From the NCBI RefSeq assembly GCF_019977395.1, contig NZ_AP024660.1, forward strand, positions 2,046,001 through 2,110,000: a stretch of DNA of 64,000 nt. The letters are read 5' to 3'. Source of the DNA: Arthrobacter sp. NicSoilC5. Its GTDB lineage: Bacteria; Actinomycetota; Actinomycetes; Actinomycetales; Micrococcaceae. Position 1 is the first letter of the stretch; the number at the start of each line of letters is the position of its first letter. The position numbers and the translations under genes were made by a program. The notes below the pieces were generated by a model, which was given only the letters and a program-made list of their open reading frames with translations, had not been told where the DNA came from and ran no database searches. This document shows positions 7,861-16,825 of the stretch, in pieces.

Positions 7861-9614
7861 TGACCACCACAGGGCAGAGAATGGGCGGAACCGCGGCCAC
7901 GGCTGCGCCGGCAGTGGTCCGGCGCCCCAAGGGCACCATTGTGGTCAACTGGATCACCTCCACTGACCACAAGACCATCGGGTACATGTACCTGATCTCG
8001 TCCTTCGTGTTCTTCTGCGCGGGCGGTGTCATGGCGCTGCTCATCCGCGCCGAACTGTTCGAACCCGGAATGCAGATCCTGCAGACCAAGGAGCAGTACA
8101 ACCAACTGTTCACCATGCACGGCACCATCATGCTGCTGATGTTCGCCACCCCGCTGTTCGCCGGGTTCGCCAACGTGATCATGCCGCTGCAGATCGGCGC
8201 GCCGGACGTCGCGTTCCCCCGCCTCAACGCGCTGGCGTTCTGGTTCTTCCTGTTCGGCTCCACCATCGCGGTCTCCGGCTTCATCACCCCGCAGGGCGCC
8301 GCGTCCTTCGGCTGGTTCGCCTACGCGCCGCTGTCAAACACCACGTTTACCCCGGGCATCGGCGGTGACTTGTGGGTCTTCGGCCTGGCACTGTCCGGCT
8401 TCGGCACCATCCTGGGCTCGGTCAACTTCATCACCACCATCATCTGCATGCGTGCCCCCGGCCTTACCATGTGGCGGATGCCGATCTTCACCTGGAACAC
8501 CCTGGTGACCGCGATCCTGGTCCTGATGGCCTTCCCGCCGCTGGCCGCCGCCCTGTTCGCCCTGGGCGCGGACCGGAAGTTCGGTGCCCACATCTTTGAT
8601 CCCTCCAACGGCGGCGCCATCCTTTGGCAGCACCTGTTCTGGTTCTTCGGACACCCCGAGGTGTACATCATCGCGCTGCCGTTCTTCGGGATCGTCTCGG
8701 AGATCTTCCCGGTGTTCAGCCGCAAGCCCCTGTTCGGCTACAAGGGCATCGTGTACGCCACCATCGCCATCGCGGCCCTCTCGGTGACGGTGTGGGCCCA
8801 CCACATGTACGTCACGGGCGCGGTGTTCCTGCCGTTCTTCGCGTTCATGACCATGCTCATCGCAGTGCCCACCGGCGTGAAGTTCTTCAACTGGATCGGC
8901 ACCATGTGGGGCGGCTCCCTGACCTTCGAGACGCCCATGCTGTGGAGCATGGGATTCCTGGCCACGTTCCTCTTCGGCGGCCTCACGGGCATCATCCTGG
9001 CCTCACCGCCCATGGACTTCCACGTCTCGGACTCCTACTTCGTGGTGGCGCACTTCCACTACGTGGTGTTCGGCACCGTGGTGTTCGCCATGTTCGCCGG
9101 GTTCTATTTCTGGTGGCCCAAGTTCACCGGCACCATGCTCAACGAGCGCCTGGGCAAGATCCACTTCTGGATGCTGTTCCTGGGCTTCCACGCCACGTTC
9201 CTGATCCAGCACTGGCTGGGCGTCCTGGGCATGCCCCGCCGGTACGCGGATTACATGCCGGAGGACAACTTCACCTTCATGAACCAGTTCTCCACCATTG
9301 GGTCCTACCTGCTGGGCGCGTCCCTCATCCCGTTCTTCTGGAACGTCTTCATCACCTGGCGGGCCGGGAAGAAGGTCACCGTGGACGATCCCTGGGGCTT
9401 TGGCGCGTCCCTTGAGTGGGCCACGTCCTGCCCGCCGCCGCGCCACAACTTCACCTCGCTCCCCCGCATCCGGTCCGAGCGCCCCGCCCTGGACCTGCAC
9501 CATCCCGAGCTGAGCATCCGGCTCCATCCCTCAGAGGACGCACCGGCGGAGAGCATCCTGGGGGCGGCCGATATCGGGGAACGCGACGTCCACGATCCCA
9601 ACCCGAACAAATAG
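7860..9614 (+). CDS. ctaD: Cytochrome c oxidase subunit I
   Basis: A 584-residue, 12-helix catalytic subunit that reduces oxygen to water while pumping protons. Heme and copper ligands are all present: H87 (TMHGT) for low-spin heme; H265 with cross-linked Y269 in HPEVY; H314-H315 (WAHHMY) for CuB; and H398/H400 (VAHFHYV) for the two hemes. After the last helix a hydrophilic tail of about 70 residues (from [17 protein letters not shown] onward) extends into the cytoplasm, as in other actinobacterial CtaD proteins. It overlaps ctaC by one base, so the two are co-translated. A stem-loop just downstream suggests the unit ends here, without ctaE or ctaF. Confidence 0.95.
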   Translation: MTTTGQRMGGTAATAAPAVVRRPKGTIVVNWITSTDHKTIGYMYLISSFVFFCAGGVMALLIRAELFEPGMQILQTKEQYNQLFTMHGTIMLLMFATPLFAGFANVIMPLQIGAPDVAFPRLNALAFWFFLFGSTIAVSGFITPQGAASFGWFAYAPLSNTTFTPGIGGDLWVFGLALSGFGTILGSVNFITTIICMRAPGLTMWRMPIFTWNTLVTAILVLMAFPPLAAALFALGADRKFGAHIFDPSNGGAILWQHLFWFFGHPEVYIIALPFFGIVSEIFPVFSRKPLFGYKGIVYATIAIAALSVTVWAHHMYVTGAVFLPFFAFMTMLIAVPTGVKFFNWIGTMWGGSLTFETPMLWSMGFLATFLFGGLTGIILASPPMDFHVSDSYFVVAHFHYVVFGTVVFAMFAGFYFWWPKFTGTMLNERLGKIHFWMLFLGFHATFLIQHWLGVLGMPRRYADYMPEDNFTFMNQFSTIGSYLLGASLIPFFWNVFITWRAGKKVTVDDPWGFGASLEWATSCPPPRHNFTSLPRIRSERPALDLHHPELSIRLHPSEDAPAESILGAADIGERDVHDPNPNK

Positions 9615-9621
9615 CGGGGCC

Positions 9622-9639
9622 TCTGCCGCAGCCGGCAGA
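9622..9639 (+). terminator. Stem-loop after ctaD
   Basis: TCTGCCG and CGGCAGA form a perfect 7-bp stem with a CAGC loop starting 8 bp after the ctaD stop. There is no real T-run behind it, so its efficiency is uncertain. Confidence 0.5.
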
Positions 9640-9716
9640 AGCTCGATAATTACGTCACGTAGTGTTTTCGTAATTGATGTGAACCTCGTCACTTAAAGCG
9701 CTTTCCGGCTTGGTGC

Positions 9717-9735
9717 TTAGGTTTGCCTACCCTAC
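9717..9735 (+). promoter_or_regulatory. DtxR/IdeR-type iron box
   Basis: TTAGGTTTGCCTACCCTAC matches the 19-bp DtxR/IdeR palindrome (TTAGGTTAGGCTAACCTAA) at 15 of 19 positions. It lies about 82 bp upstream of the iron-binding lipoprotein gene, so the importer is expected to be repressed when iron is plentiful. Another half-site (TTAGGTT) occurs at 9778-9784. Confidence 0.75.
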
Positions 9736-9747
9736 AGTTTCCTGACA

Positions 9748-9769
9748 TAGGCAACATTCGTGTTGCCTA
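9748..9769 (+). promoter_or_regulatory. Perfect hairpin with TTCG loop in the importer leader
   Basis: TAGGCAACA and TGTTGCCTA form a 9-bp perfect stem closed by a TTCG tetraloop, 13 bp after the iron box and 48 bp before the ATG. It could be an mRNA leader hairpin or a second operator; the arms resemble the TTGCCTA part of the iron box. Confidence 0.5.
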
Positions 9770-9817
9770 ATAGGACTTAGGTTCAGCAGACTTTTTTCCC
9801 CACCGAAAGCAGCCTCA

Positions 9818-10873
9818 ATGAAGATCCGCAACAGCGCGCTGGCCGGCATCGCACTCGCCGCCACCGCAGCTCTCGGCCTGACCGCCTGCGGCGGCGGCAC
9901 TCCTGCCGGCGGCACCTCGTCGTCCGCGTCCAACGGCGCCGCCTCCGGCGAGATCACCGTGTACAACGCCCAGCACGAAAGCCTCACCAAGGAGTGGGTG
10001 GATGCCTTCACGGCGGAAACCGGCATCAAGGTGACCATGCGCCAGGGCTCGGACACTGAGCTCTCCAACCAGATCATTCAGGAAGGCCAGGCGTCCCCCG
10101 CGGATGTGTTCCTCACGGAAAACTCCCCCGCGATGACGCAGGTTGAGAACGCCGGCCTGTTCGCGGACGTCAACAAGGACACCCTGGCCCAGGTTCCCGC
10201 CGAGTTCGCACCGTCCACCGGCAAATGGACGGGCATCGCCGCCCGCTCCACCGTCCTGGTGTACAACAAGACCAAGCTCACCGAGGACCAGCTCCCCAAG
10301 TCCATGCTTGACCTGGCCAAGCCTGAATGGAAGGGCAAGTGGGCCGCATCCCCCACGGGCGCAGACTTCCAGGCCATCGTTTCAGCGCTGCTGGAGCTGA
10401 AGGGCGAGTCCGCCACCGAGGAGTGGCTGAAGGGCATGAAGGAAAACTCCAAGGCCTACAAGGGCAACAGCACGGCCATGAAGGCGGTCAACGCCGGTGA
10501 AGTGGACGCCGCCCTGATCTACCACTACTACTACTACGGCGACCAGGCCAAGACGGGCGAGAACTCCAACAATGTCACCCCGTACTACTTCAAGAACCAG
10601 GACCCGGGCGCGTTCCTGTCCGTCTCCGGCGGCGGCGTGCTCAAGTCCTCCAAGAACGCTGCCGCTGCGCAGGAGTTCCTGAAGTTCATCACCGGCAAGA
10701 AGGGCCAGGAAGTCCTCAAGAACGGTACGTCCTTCGAGTACGCCATCGGCTCCGACGTTCCCGCCAACGACAAGCTGGTTCCGATCAAGGACCTGCAGGC
10801 TCCCAAGGTTGACGCCGCCAAGCTCAACTCCGAAAAGGTCACCGATCTGATGACCCAGGCAGGACTACTGTAA
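9818..10873 (+). CDS. Ferric-iron ABC transporter substrate-binding lipoprotein
   Basis: A 351-residue extracytoplasmic solute-binding lipoprotein with lipobox GLTAC (C24) followed by a Gly/Ser linker. The body begins [21 protein letters not shown], as in FbpA/FutA-type ferric-binding proteins, and includes a tyrosine cluster (IYHYYYYGD, about residues 235-243) matching the region where this family uses two tyrosines to hold Fe(III). It delivers iron to the permease encoded 4 bp downstream. The iron box upstream supports the substrate. A thiamine or phosphonate role, possible for distant relatives, is less likely given the tyrosine cluster and regulation. Confidence 0.88.
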   Translation: MKIRNSALAGIALAATAALGLTACGGGTPAGGTSSSASNGAASGEITVYNAQHESLTKEWVDAFTAETGIKVTMRQGSDTELSNQIIQEGQASPADVFLTENSPAMTQVENAGLFADVNKDTLAQVPAEFAPSTGKWTGIAARSTVLVYNKTKLTEDQLPKSMLDLAKPEWKGKWAASPTGADFQAIVSALLELKGESATEEWLKGMKENSKAYKGNSTAMKAVNAGEVDAALIYHYYYYGDQAKTGENSNNVTPYYFKNQDPGAFLSVSGGGVLKSSKNAAAAQEFLKFITGKKGQEVLKNGTSFEYAIGSDVPANDKLVPIKDLQAPKVDAAKLNSEKVTDLMTQAGLL

Positions 10874-10877
10874 TTCC

Positions 10878-12467
10878 GTGACCTCCGATCTATCGGCTCC
10901 CCCCAGGGCGGGCACGACGACGGCGGGCCGGGGCACCAGCCCCCGCCCGCCTTTCGGCGTTTCCGCGGTGTCCGTCCTGGCGGTGCTGATCGCCCTCTTC
11001 TCCCTCGTCCCGCTGGGGTACGTGGCCTACATGACGGTGGCAACCGGGTGGGATACCGCCGTCGGCCTCATCCTGCGGCCCCGCGTGGGCGAACTGCTGC
11101 TGAATACCCTGCTCCTGATGGCCGCCACCATCCCGCTGTGCCTGCTGCTTGGCGTGGCGGGTGCCTGGCTGGTGGAACGGACCAGGCTGCGTGGCCACCG
11201 GGTGTGGGCCGTGCTGCTGGCCGCCCCGCTGGCCGTCCCGGCGTTCGTCAACAGCTACGCCTGGGTCTCGGCCATCCCGTCGCTGGGCGGCCTGGGTTCG
11301 GGAATCCTGATCTCCACGCTGTCCTACTTCCCGCTGGTGTACATCCCGGCCGCAGCCACCTTGAGCCGGCTGGACCCCGCCATTGAGCAGTCCGCCGCGG
11401 CCCTGGGGCTCGGTGCCTGGCGGACCTTCTTCCGTGTGGTGCTCCCCCAGCTCAGGATCGCCCTGACCGGCGGGGCGCTGCTGGTGGGGCTGCACCTGCT
11501 CGCCGAATACGGCGCGTTCGCCATGATCCGGTTCGATACCTTCACCACCGCGATCATGACCCAGTACCAGTCCACGTTCAACGGCGCGGCCGGAAACATG
11601 CTGGCCAGCGTGCTGGTGTTCTTCTGCCTGCTCCTGCTGCTTGCGGAGGTCCGCAGCCGCGGCTCCGCGCGCTACGCCCGTGTCGGGTCCGGCGTGCAGG
11701 CCAAGGCGCTGCGCCTTCCCCTGCACGCGTACCAGGTCCCGGCCCAGCTCTTCCTGCTGGCGCTGACCGCCCTGGCCTTCGGACTCCCGCTGTACTTCGT
11801 GCTGCGCTGGATCCTTGCCGGCGGAGCGGACGTCTGGACAGCATCCGAATTCCTCCCGGCGCTGGTCACCACGTTCACCTACGGGCTCGCCGGCGCCGCT
11901 GCCACCACCGTGGTGGCCTTCCCCATGGCGTACCTCGCCGTGCGCCACCCCGGCTGGTTCAGCAAGTCCCTGGAACTGTCCAACTACGTCACCAGCTCCA
12001 TGCCCGGAATCGTGGTGGCGCTGGCGTTCGTTACCGTCAGCATCCGCATGGTGCCCGGGATGTACCAGACGGCGGGGCTGCTGGTTGCGGCGTACGTCCT
12101 CCTGTTCCTCCCCCGGGCCCTGGTGAACCTGCGGGCCGGACTGGCACAGGCCCCCAAGGAACTGGACGAGGCCGCCCAGGCGCTCGGGAAGCCGCCGCTA
12201 CTGGCCTTCATCCGCGTCACCCTGCGGCTCACCGCCCCTGCAGCAGCCGGCGGGGCAGCCCTGGTGTTCCTGGCCATCGCCAACGAGCTCACTGCCACCT
12301 TGCTCCTGTCCCCCAACGGCACCAGGACGCTGGCCACCGAGTTCTGGAGCAAGAGCAGCGAGATCGACTACGCCGGCGCCGCGCCCTACGCGCTGCTGAT
12401 GATCCTGCTTTCCGCCCCCATGACCTACCTCCTCTTCCAACAGTCCAAGAAAGTAGCCGGACAGTGA
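10878..12467 (+). CDS. Ferric-iron ABC transporter permease (fused double domain)
   Basis: A 529-residue inner-membrane protein with two tandem binding-protein-dependent permease domains, the arrangement of FbpB/FutB/ThiP. Roughly 12 hydrophobic segments are visible. Each half has an EAA-type loop that docks onto the ATPase: [22 protein letters not shown] in the first half (split here by its length) and [20 protein letters not shown] in the second. The start is a GTG at 10878, 4 bp after the lipoprotein stop. The 3' end overlaps the GTG of the ATPase gene by 4 bp, so all three genes form one operon. Confidence 0.9.
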   Translation: MTSDLSAPPRAGTTTAGRGTSPRPPFGVSAVSVLAVLIALFSLVPLGYVAYMTVATGWDTAVGLILRPRVGELLLNTLLLMAATIPLCLLLGVAGAWLVERTRLRGHRVWAVLLAAPLAVPAFVNSYAWVSAIPSLGGLGSGILISTLSYFPLVYIPAAATLSRLDPAIEQSAAALGLGAWRTFFRVVLPQLRIALTGGALLVGLHLLAEYGAFAMIRFDTFTTAIMTQYQSTFNGAAGNMLASVLVFFCLLLLLAEVRSRGSARYARVGSGVQAKALRLPLHAYQVPAQLFLLALTALAFGLPLYFVLRWILAGGADVWTASEFLPALVTTFTYGLAGAAATTVVAFPMAYLAVRHPGWFSKSLELSNYVTSSMPGIVVALAFVTVSIRMVPGMYQTAGLLVAAYVLLFLPRALVNLRAGLAQAPKELDEAAQALGKPPLLAFIRVTLRLTAPAAAGGAALVFLAIANELTATLLLSPNGTRTLATEFWSKSSEIDYAGAAPYALLMILLSAPMTYLLFQQSKKVAGQ

Positions 12468-13621
12468 CAGCACCATCAACCCGCAGGCTGCCCGAGCCTC
12501 GGGTGGCACCCTCGGTGGCCGCAACCACCAACAGCCATCTGCAGATTACGGACGTCACCAAGAACTTCGGATCACAGGCGGTCCTGAGGGGCGTCAACCT
12601 GTCAGTGGCCAAGGGCGGAACCACCGCCATCGTTGGCCCCTCCGGTTCGGGCAAGACCACCCTCCTGCGCCTGATCGCCGGGTTCGAGCACCCGGACACC
12701 GGGACCATCTCGCTCAACGGCACCACCGTGGCCGGTGACGGCGCGTGGCTTCCGGCGCACAAGCGGCAGATCGGGTACGTGGCCCAGGACGGCGCCCTGT
12801 TCCCGCACCTGACCGTGGGCCAGAACGTGGCCTTCGGCCTCAATGCGGCCAAGCGCGAGGGCGGCCGCCGCGCGGTCAACGCCCGCGTGGCGGAGCTGCT
12901 GGAGATGGTGTCGCTGGATGCTTCCATGGCCAAGCGGCGGCCGCACCAACTCTCCGGCGGCCAGCAGCAGCGGGTTGCCCTGGCCCGGGCCCTGGCCCGC
13001 GAACCGGAGCTGATGCTCCTGGACGAGCCGTTCTCCGCCCTGGACGCGGGCCTGCGCGTCGCCACCCGCCGCGCCGTGGCCAAGGTCCTGGCCGAGGCCG
13101 GCGTCACCACCATCCTGGTAACCCACGACCAGGCCGAGGCCCTCTCCTTTGCGGACCAGGTGGCCGTGATGCGCGGCGGCAAACTGGCCCAGATCGGCAA
13201 CCCCTTTGTGGTCTACACCCGCCCCGCGGACCGGGCCACCGCGGAGTTCCTGGGCGACGCCGTCATCCTGGACGCATGGCTGGAAGGGACGCTGGCCACC
13301 TGCTCGCTGGGCGCGATTCCCGTGCGCCGGCCCCCGGCACAGGGACGCGTGCAGCTGATGCTGCGGCCCGAACAGATCCGCATTGCCGAGGACGGCCCCA
13401 TCCGCGGAGTGGTGGTGGACACCGACTACTTCGGCCCTGAGACCACCGTGCGGCTGAAGCTGAACGTGCCCAAGGAAGTGGCGGAGCACGCCGACCACCG
13501 CTACCCGGGCGGCGGCGAAGTGATCACCATCAGGCACTGGAACGCCTCGATCGCCCGTCCGGGCATGGAGCTGTGCCTGCGGGTCGTGGGCGAAGCCGTT
13601 GCGTTCCCCACGGACGAGTAG
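12464..13621 (+). CDS. Ferric-iron ABC transporter ATP-binding protein
   Basis: A 385-residue ATPase. Walker A is GPSGSGKTT (about residues 58-66), the Q-loop is [11 protein letters not shown], the signature is [16 protein letters not shown], Walker B is LMLLDEPF, and the switch histidine is in [11 protein letters not shown]-terminal TOBE-like regulatory domain of about 130 residues ([20 protein letters not shown]...) is typical of FbpC/PotA-type subunits. The GTG start overlaps the permease stop (GTGA). It energises Fe(III) import through the adjacent permease. Confidence 0.92.
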   Translation: MTAPSTRRLPEPRVAPSVAATTNSHLQITDVTKNFGSQAVLRGVNLSVAKGGTTAIVGPSGSGKTTLLRLIAGFEHPDTGTISLNGTTVAGDGAWLPAHKRQIGYVAQDGALFPHLTVGQNVAFGLNAAKREGGRRAVNARVAELLEMVSLDASMAKRRPHQLSGGQQQRVALARALAREPELMLLDEPFSALDAGLRVATRRAVAKVLAEAGVTTILVTHDQAEALSFADQVAVMRGGKLAQIGNPFVVYTRPADRATAEFLGDAVILDAWLEGTLATCSLGAIPVRRPPAQGRVQLMLRPEQIRIAEDGPIRGVVVDTDYFGPETTVRLKLNVPKEVAEHADHRYPGGGEVITIRHWNASIARPGMELCLRVVGEAVAFPTDE

Positions 13622-13726
13622 TCCTCCTCAGCCTCAGGCGTCACAGAAAAAACACCGGGCGGAAACACTCCTGCAACCTGTCCACGGCAAGCTGTGCTTA
13701 CGGGGATTCAACAGCAGGAGGCAGCC

Positions 13727-13987
13727 ATGGAGGCACAAGGAATACGCACCGCCCAGCTCCGCATCGGCGACCAGATCGAGGCGTGGCACCGGGGCAGGCT
13801 TTTCCACAAGGGCCGGGTGACCGACGTCGTCCCGGCGCTGGAACTCTTCTGGATCCTGGACGCCCGGACCGGTGCGCGCAAGCTGCTGGACCCGGAGGCC
13901 CTGGAGATCCGCCACGTGGACCCTCCGGTCAAGCTGGAGGTTTCCGCCAAACCGCAGCCGCCGGCCAAGCCCCTCGCCACCGCCTAG
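13727..13987 (+). CDS. Small hypothetical protein (86 aa)
   Basis: An 86-residue soluble protein starting at an ATG with a perfect AGGAGG 5 nt upstream. The core (LRIGDQIEAWHRGRLFHKGRVTDVVPALELFWILDARTGARKLLD) alternates strands and turns like a small SH3-like barrel, followed by a short Pro/Lys/Ala tail. I know of no function. It follows the iron operon by 105 bp and converges with nhaA, 10 bp between stops. Confidence 0.7.
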   Translation: MEAQGIRTAQLRIGDQIEAWHRGRLFHKGRVTDVVPALELFWILDARTGARKLLDPEALEIRHVDPPVKLEVSAKPQPPAKPLATA

Positions 13988-13997
13988 CGCGGGAGCG

Positions 13998-15350
13998 TCA
14001 GGTGCGCTCCTGGTAGACGTCCGGGACGCCGTCGTGGTCGGAATCCACCTGCTCCAGCTCTTCAGCGAGCCGGTACTGGCGGTTGCGGGTGCGCAGGACA
14101 ACCGTTGCCAGCAGCGCAGCAACCAGCGACGCGGCCAGGATTCCCACCTTGGCATGGTCGTCGTGGAGGCTGCCGTGGCCGAAGCTGAGCTCTGCCACCA
14201 GCAGGGAGACGGTGAATCCGATCCCTGCCAGCAACGCAACGCCGAACACGTCGATCCACTTGAAGGAGCTGTCCAGGCTTGCCCTGGTGGCTTTGGTCAG
14301 GACCCAGGTGGTGCCCATGATCCCGATCGGCTTGCCCAGGACCAGGCCCAGGATGATGCCCAGCGCCACGGGATCGGACAGGGCCGACCCCAGGCCCTCC
14401 CAGCCGCCAACGGCCACGCCTGCGGAAAAGAAGGCGAAGATGGGGACGGCCACGCCGGCGGAGATGGGCCGGAACCGGTGCTCGAAAATCTCTGCAAGCC
14501 CGGGGCCGGCTTCGGGGCCGCCGGAGGCCTGCGACCGGATCACGGGAACGGCGAAGCCCAGGAGTACGCCGGCCACGGTGGCGTGGATGCCCGACGCGTG
14601 CACCAGGGCCCAGGTCACGGCACCCAGCGGCAGCAGGATCAGCCAGGCAGCGGCTGCGTGGCGGCCGAAGAACCGGCGGTATTTCTGGGCCAGGAAAGCG
14701 TAGATGGCCAGCGGGATGAGCGCCAGGAGCAGCGGCACGGCCTGGATATCGCTGGAGTAGAAGAACGCGATGATGGTGATGGCAATGAGGTCATCCACCA
14801 CGGCCAGGGTCAGCAGGAAGATCCGCAGGGCGCTGGGCAGGTGCGAGCCGATGATGGCCAGGACCGCGACGGCAAACGCAATGTCCGTTGCCGTGGGAAT
14901 GGCCCAGCCGCGGAGCGTTTCCGGACTTGAAAGATTGACGACGGCGTAAATGACCGCCGGGACCGCCACGCCTCCCACGGCGGCCGCCACCGGCACAATC
15001 GATTTGCTCAGCTGCCGCAGGTCGCCGCCCACGAATTCGCGCTTGAGCTCCAGCCCCACCAGGAAGAAGAAGATGGCCAGCAGCCCGTCCGCTGCCCACG
15101 CCCCCAGGCTCAATTCAAGGTGCCACGGTGCGTAGCCCACCTTGAAGTCCCGGAGGGAGAAGTAGCTGTCCGACGCCGGGGAGTTGGCCCAGATGAGCGC
15201 GATGACCGCAGCAGCCACCAGGAGGGCGCCGCCCACCGTCTCCTTGCGGAGGATCTCACCGATCCGCAGCGCTTCGGCGTAGCTGCCGCGCGAAAAGACG
15301 GTGGAGCCAAAGAACGTGTTCCGGCGTGGGGTGGGCGGGGTGGAGTTCAT
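13998..15350 (-). CDS. nhaA: Na+/H+ antiporter NhaA
   Basis: A 450-residue secondary antiporter that exchanges internal Na+ or Li+ for external H+, used for sodium and pH homeostasis. Conserved blocks are [13 protein letters not shown] (about residues 94-106), [12 protein letters not shown] (D156) and the paired aspartates of the ion-binding site in [20 protein letters not shown] (D186-D187). About 12 hydrophobic segments can be traced. A hydrophilic C-terminus ([18 protein letters not shown]) looks like a short calcium-loop-like acidic tail (D-x-D-x-D). Transcribed away from the PAS-ANTAR gene's 3' end by 84 bp in the same direction. Confidence 0.93.
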   Translation of the reverse strand: MNSTPPTPRRNTFFGSTVFSRGSYAEALRIGEILRKETVGGALLVAAAVIALIWANSPASDSYFSLRDFKVGYAPWHLELSLGAWAADGLLAIFFFLVGLELKREFVGGDLRQLSKSIVPVAAAVGGVAVPAVIYAVVNLSSPETLRGWAIPTATDIAFAVAVLAIIGSHLPSALRIFLLTLAVVDDLIAITIIAFFYSSDIQAVPLLLALIPLAIYAFLAQKYRRFFGRHAAAAWLILLPLGAVTWALVHASGIHATVAGVLLGFAVPVIRSQASGGPEAGPGLAEIFEHRFRPISAGVAVPIFAFFSAGVAVGGWEGLGSALSDPVALGIILGLVLGKPIGIMGTTWVLTKATRASLDSSFKWIDVFGVALLAGIGFTVSLLVAELSFGHGSLHDDHAKVGILAASLVAALLATVVLRTRNRQYRLAEELEQVDSDHDGVPDVYQERT

Positions 15351-15434
15351 GCGGGCGTCCTTAAATCCGGGTTCGACAAATCCATGCCGACCAGACTTCC
15401 CGGCGCACCTCCATCCATCCTACGGGGAACGGCA

Positions 15435-16115
15435 CTAACCCGCGCGGCGCCCCCCGGTGTGGACCGGCCGGCCGTGCAGCTGGATGGCCCGCACGGCCCG
15501 GTCCAGGTAGGTGCGCGCCTCAGGGGAATTGGCAAGTTGTACCAGCTCCGCCGCCACCACCACGAGCTTGACGTTGCGGTGGCTGCTGGTGCTCACCAGC
15601 ATCTGGAACGCGTCATCGGAGCCAAGCTTCAGCTGGCCCATGAGGATTCCCCGGGCCTGGTCGATCACCGTACGGGTGGCCGTGGCACCCGCTACTGCCT
15701 CCCGTGCTGTTTGTTCAGTTTCGCGCTGCAGCGTCCGGCTGAGGTCCACCATCACGCCTTCGAGCGCCACCACCGACCCGTCCGGGCCGAGGACTGCCTC
15801 TCCGGAGGTCAGCACGCGCCGGGTCCTGCCCTGGGCATCGACGAGCCGGTGGTACATGCAGAAGAACCCGCCGGTGGTGGAAACCTGCGCCACGATTTCC
15901 TCGCACCGCTCACGGTCATCCGGGTGTTTATGCGCGAAGAGCAGTTCCATGGTGGGCACCACCTCGCCGCGGTGGTAACCGTGCAGCCGGTACATCCCGT
16001 CCGACCAGTGGAAGGTCGGCCCCGCCGGTTCGATGTCCACCCTGAAGGTGCCGGCGTCACTTTCGCTGTCCCCGAGGGCACTCGAATACGTGTACAGGTC
16101 GCTGAGCTCCGTCAC
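15435..16115 (-). CDS. PAS-ANTAR domain transcription antitermination regulator
   Basis: A 226-residue two-domain protein. An N-terminal PAS fold (about residues 25-130: FHWSDGMYRLHGYHRGEVVP, then HPDDRERCEEIV) is followed by a linker helix and a C-terminal ANTAR domain (about 140-205, ATRTVIDQARGILMGQLKLGSDDAFQML). ANTAR domains bind paired hairpins in nascent RNA and prevent termination; the PAS domain presumably senses a ligand or redox state. I used the GTG at 16115 because GGGAGG lies 7 nt upstream. The gene family is expanded in Arthrobacter-like bacteria and targets are generally unknown. It is divergent from the copper operon. Confidence 0.85.
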   Translation of the reverse strand: MTELSDLYTYSSALGDSESDAGTFRVDIEPAGPTFHWSDGMYRLHGYHRGEVVPTMELLFAHKHPDDRERCEEIVAQVSTTGGFFCMYHRLVDAQGRTRRVLTSGEAVLGPDGSVVALEGVMVDLSRTLQRETEQTAREAVAGATATRTVIDQARGILMGQLKLGSDDAFQMLVSTSSHRNVKLVVVAAELVQLANSPEARTYLDRAVRAIQLHGRPVHTGGRRAG

Positions 16116-16251
16116 AGGTCCACCTCCCGCGGATACGCCAAACCCCCAGCGGGCCGGCTCTGTCCTCGCTCCTTCCAGTATGGTCGCCCGCGGCAACAGA
16201 AGGTAGTGCGGTAGGTCCTATGGAAGTCCCGGGGGAAATGCCCTATGGTGC

Positions 16252-16281
16252 TTGACCCAATATACCCCCAGGGGGTATATT
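16252..16281 (+). promoter_or_regulatory. Copper operon promoter overlapped by a CsoR-type operator
   Basis: A -35-like TTGACC (16252-16257) and a -10 TATATT (16276-16281) are separated by 18 bp. Across the spacer and -10 lies a perfect 11-1-11 palindrome, AATATACCCCC / GGGGGTATATT centred on 16270. The C-run/G-run core is the hallmark of CsoR-type copper operators, so apo-CsoR binding would block polymerase and Cu(I) would release it. Confidence 0.8.
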
Positions 16282-16387
16282 GTGGGTGTTGTCAGTGAAG
16301 TGGTATGTCCCGGCCGGTGCCTGCACCGGACTTTCACAGCCGTTCAACCCCAGCACCCCTTGATTCCCTCAACGGATTGGAACTGAC

Positions 16388-16744
16388 ATGAACACCGGGA
16401 ACCGTCCCCAGCTCCCCCTCGCCTCCTCCGGCTGCAGCTGCTGCGCCCCCGCCAGCGCTGCGCAGCCGTCCGGCACCCTGACTGCGCCTGCCACGCAGGT
16501 CTCCCCTGTCGGCGTCGTCAATGCCCACGCCGAATCCTCCACGCCACGGACTTACGCGGTGGCGGGCATGACCTGCGGGCACTGCGTCCGCTCCGTCGAA
16601 ACCGCAGTTTCCGCCGTCCCGGGCGTCACCTCGGCCTCGGTGGACCTGGTGCCTGGCGGCAGCTCCCCGCTGGCCGTCATCGGATCGGCGCCCGACGCCG
16701 ACGTGCGCGCCGCCATAGAGTCCGCCGGCTACGCCCTCGCCTGA
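16388..16744 (+). CDS. copZ: CopZ-like copper chaperone with Cys-rich N-terminal extension
   Basis: A 118-residue protein whose C-terminal ~65 residues are a heavy-metal-associated domain with the Cu(I)-binding motif GMTCGHC (residues 59-65). In front of it is an unusual ~50-residue extension with SSGCSCCAPA (three cysteines at residues 16-19), which could bind additional copper. The family shuttles Cu(I) to P-type ATPases; the ATPase follows 81 bp downstream in the same operon. The start is the only reasonable ATG, preceded by GGATTGGAACTGAC. Confidence 0.85.
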   Translation: MNTGNRPQLPLASSGCSCCAPASAAQPSGTLTAPATQVSPVGVVNAHAESSTPRTYAVAGMTCGHCVRSVETAVSAVPGVTSASVDLVPGGSSPLAVIGSAPDADVRAAIESAGYALA

Positions 16745-16825
16745 GACAGCCAGCGTCCCGGAACGCCCCCACATTCCCCAGCCCCCGGACCAGGTCCGGG
16801 CAGCGCTTGCCTCCAAGGAGGACCA

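Noticed and set aside
13639..13726. Separate small gene between the iron operon and the 86-aa gene
   Set aside because: The stretch before AGGAGG is only a leader; no ORF with its own ribosome site was seen.
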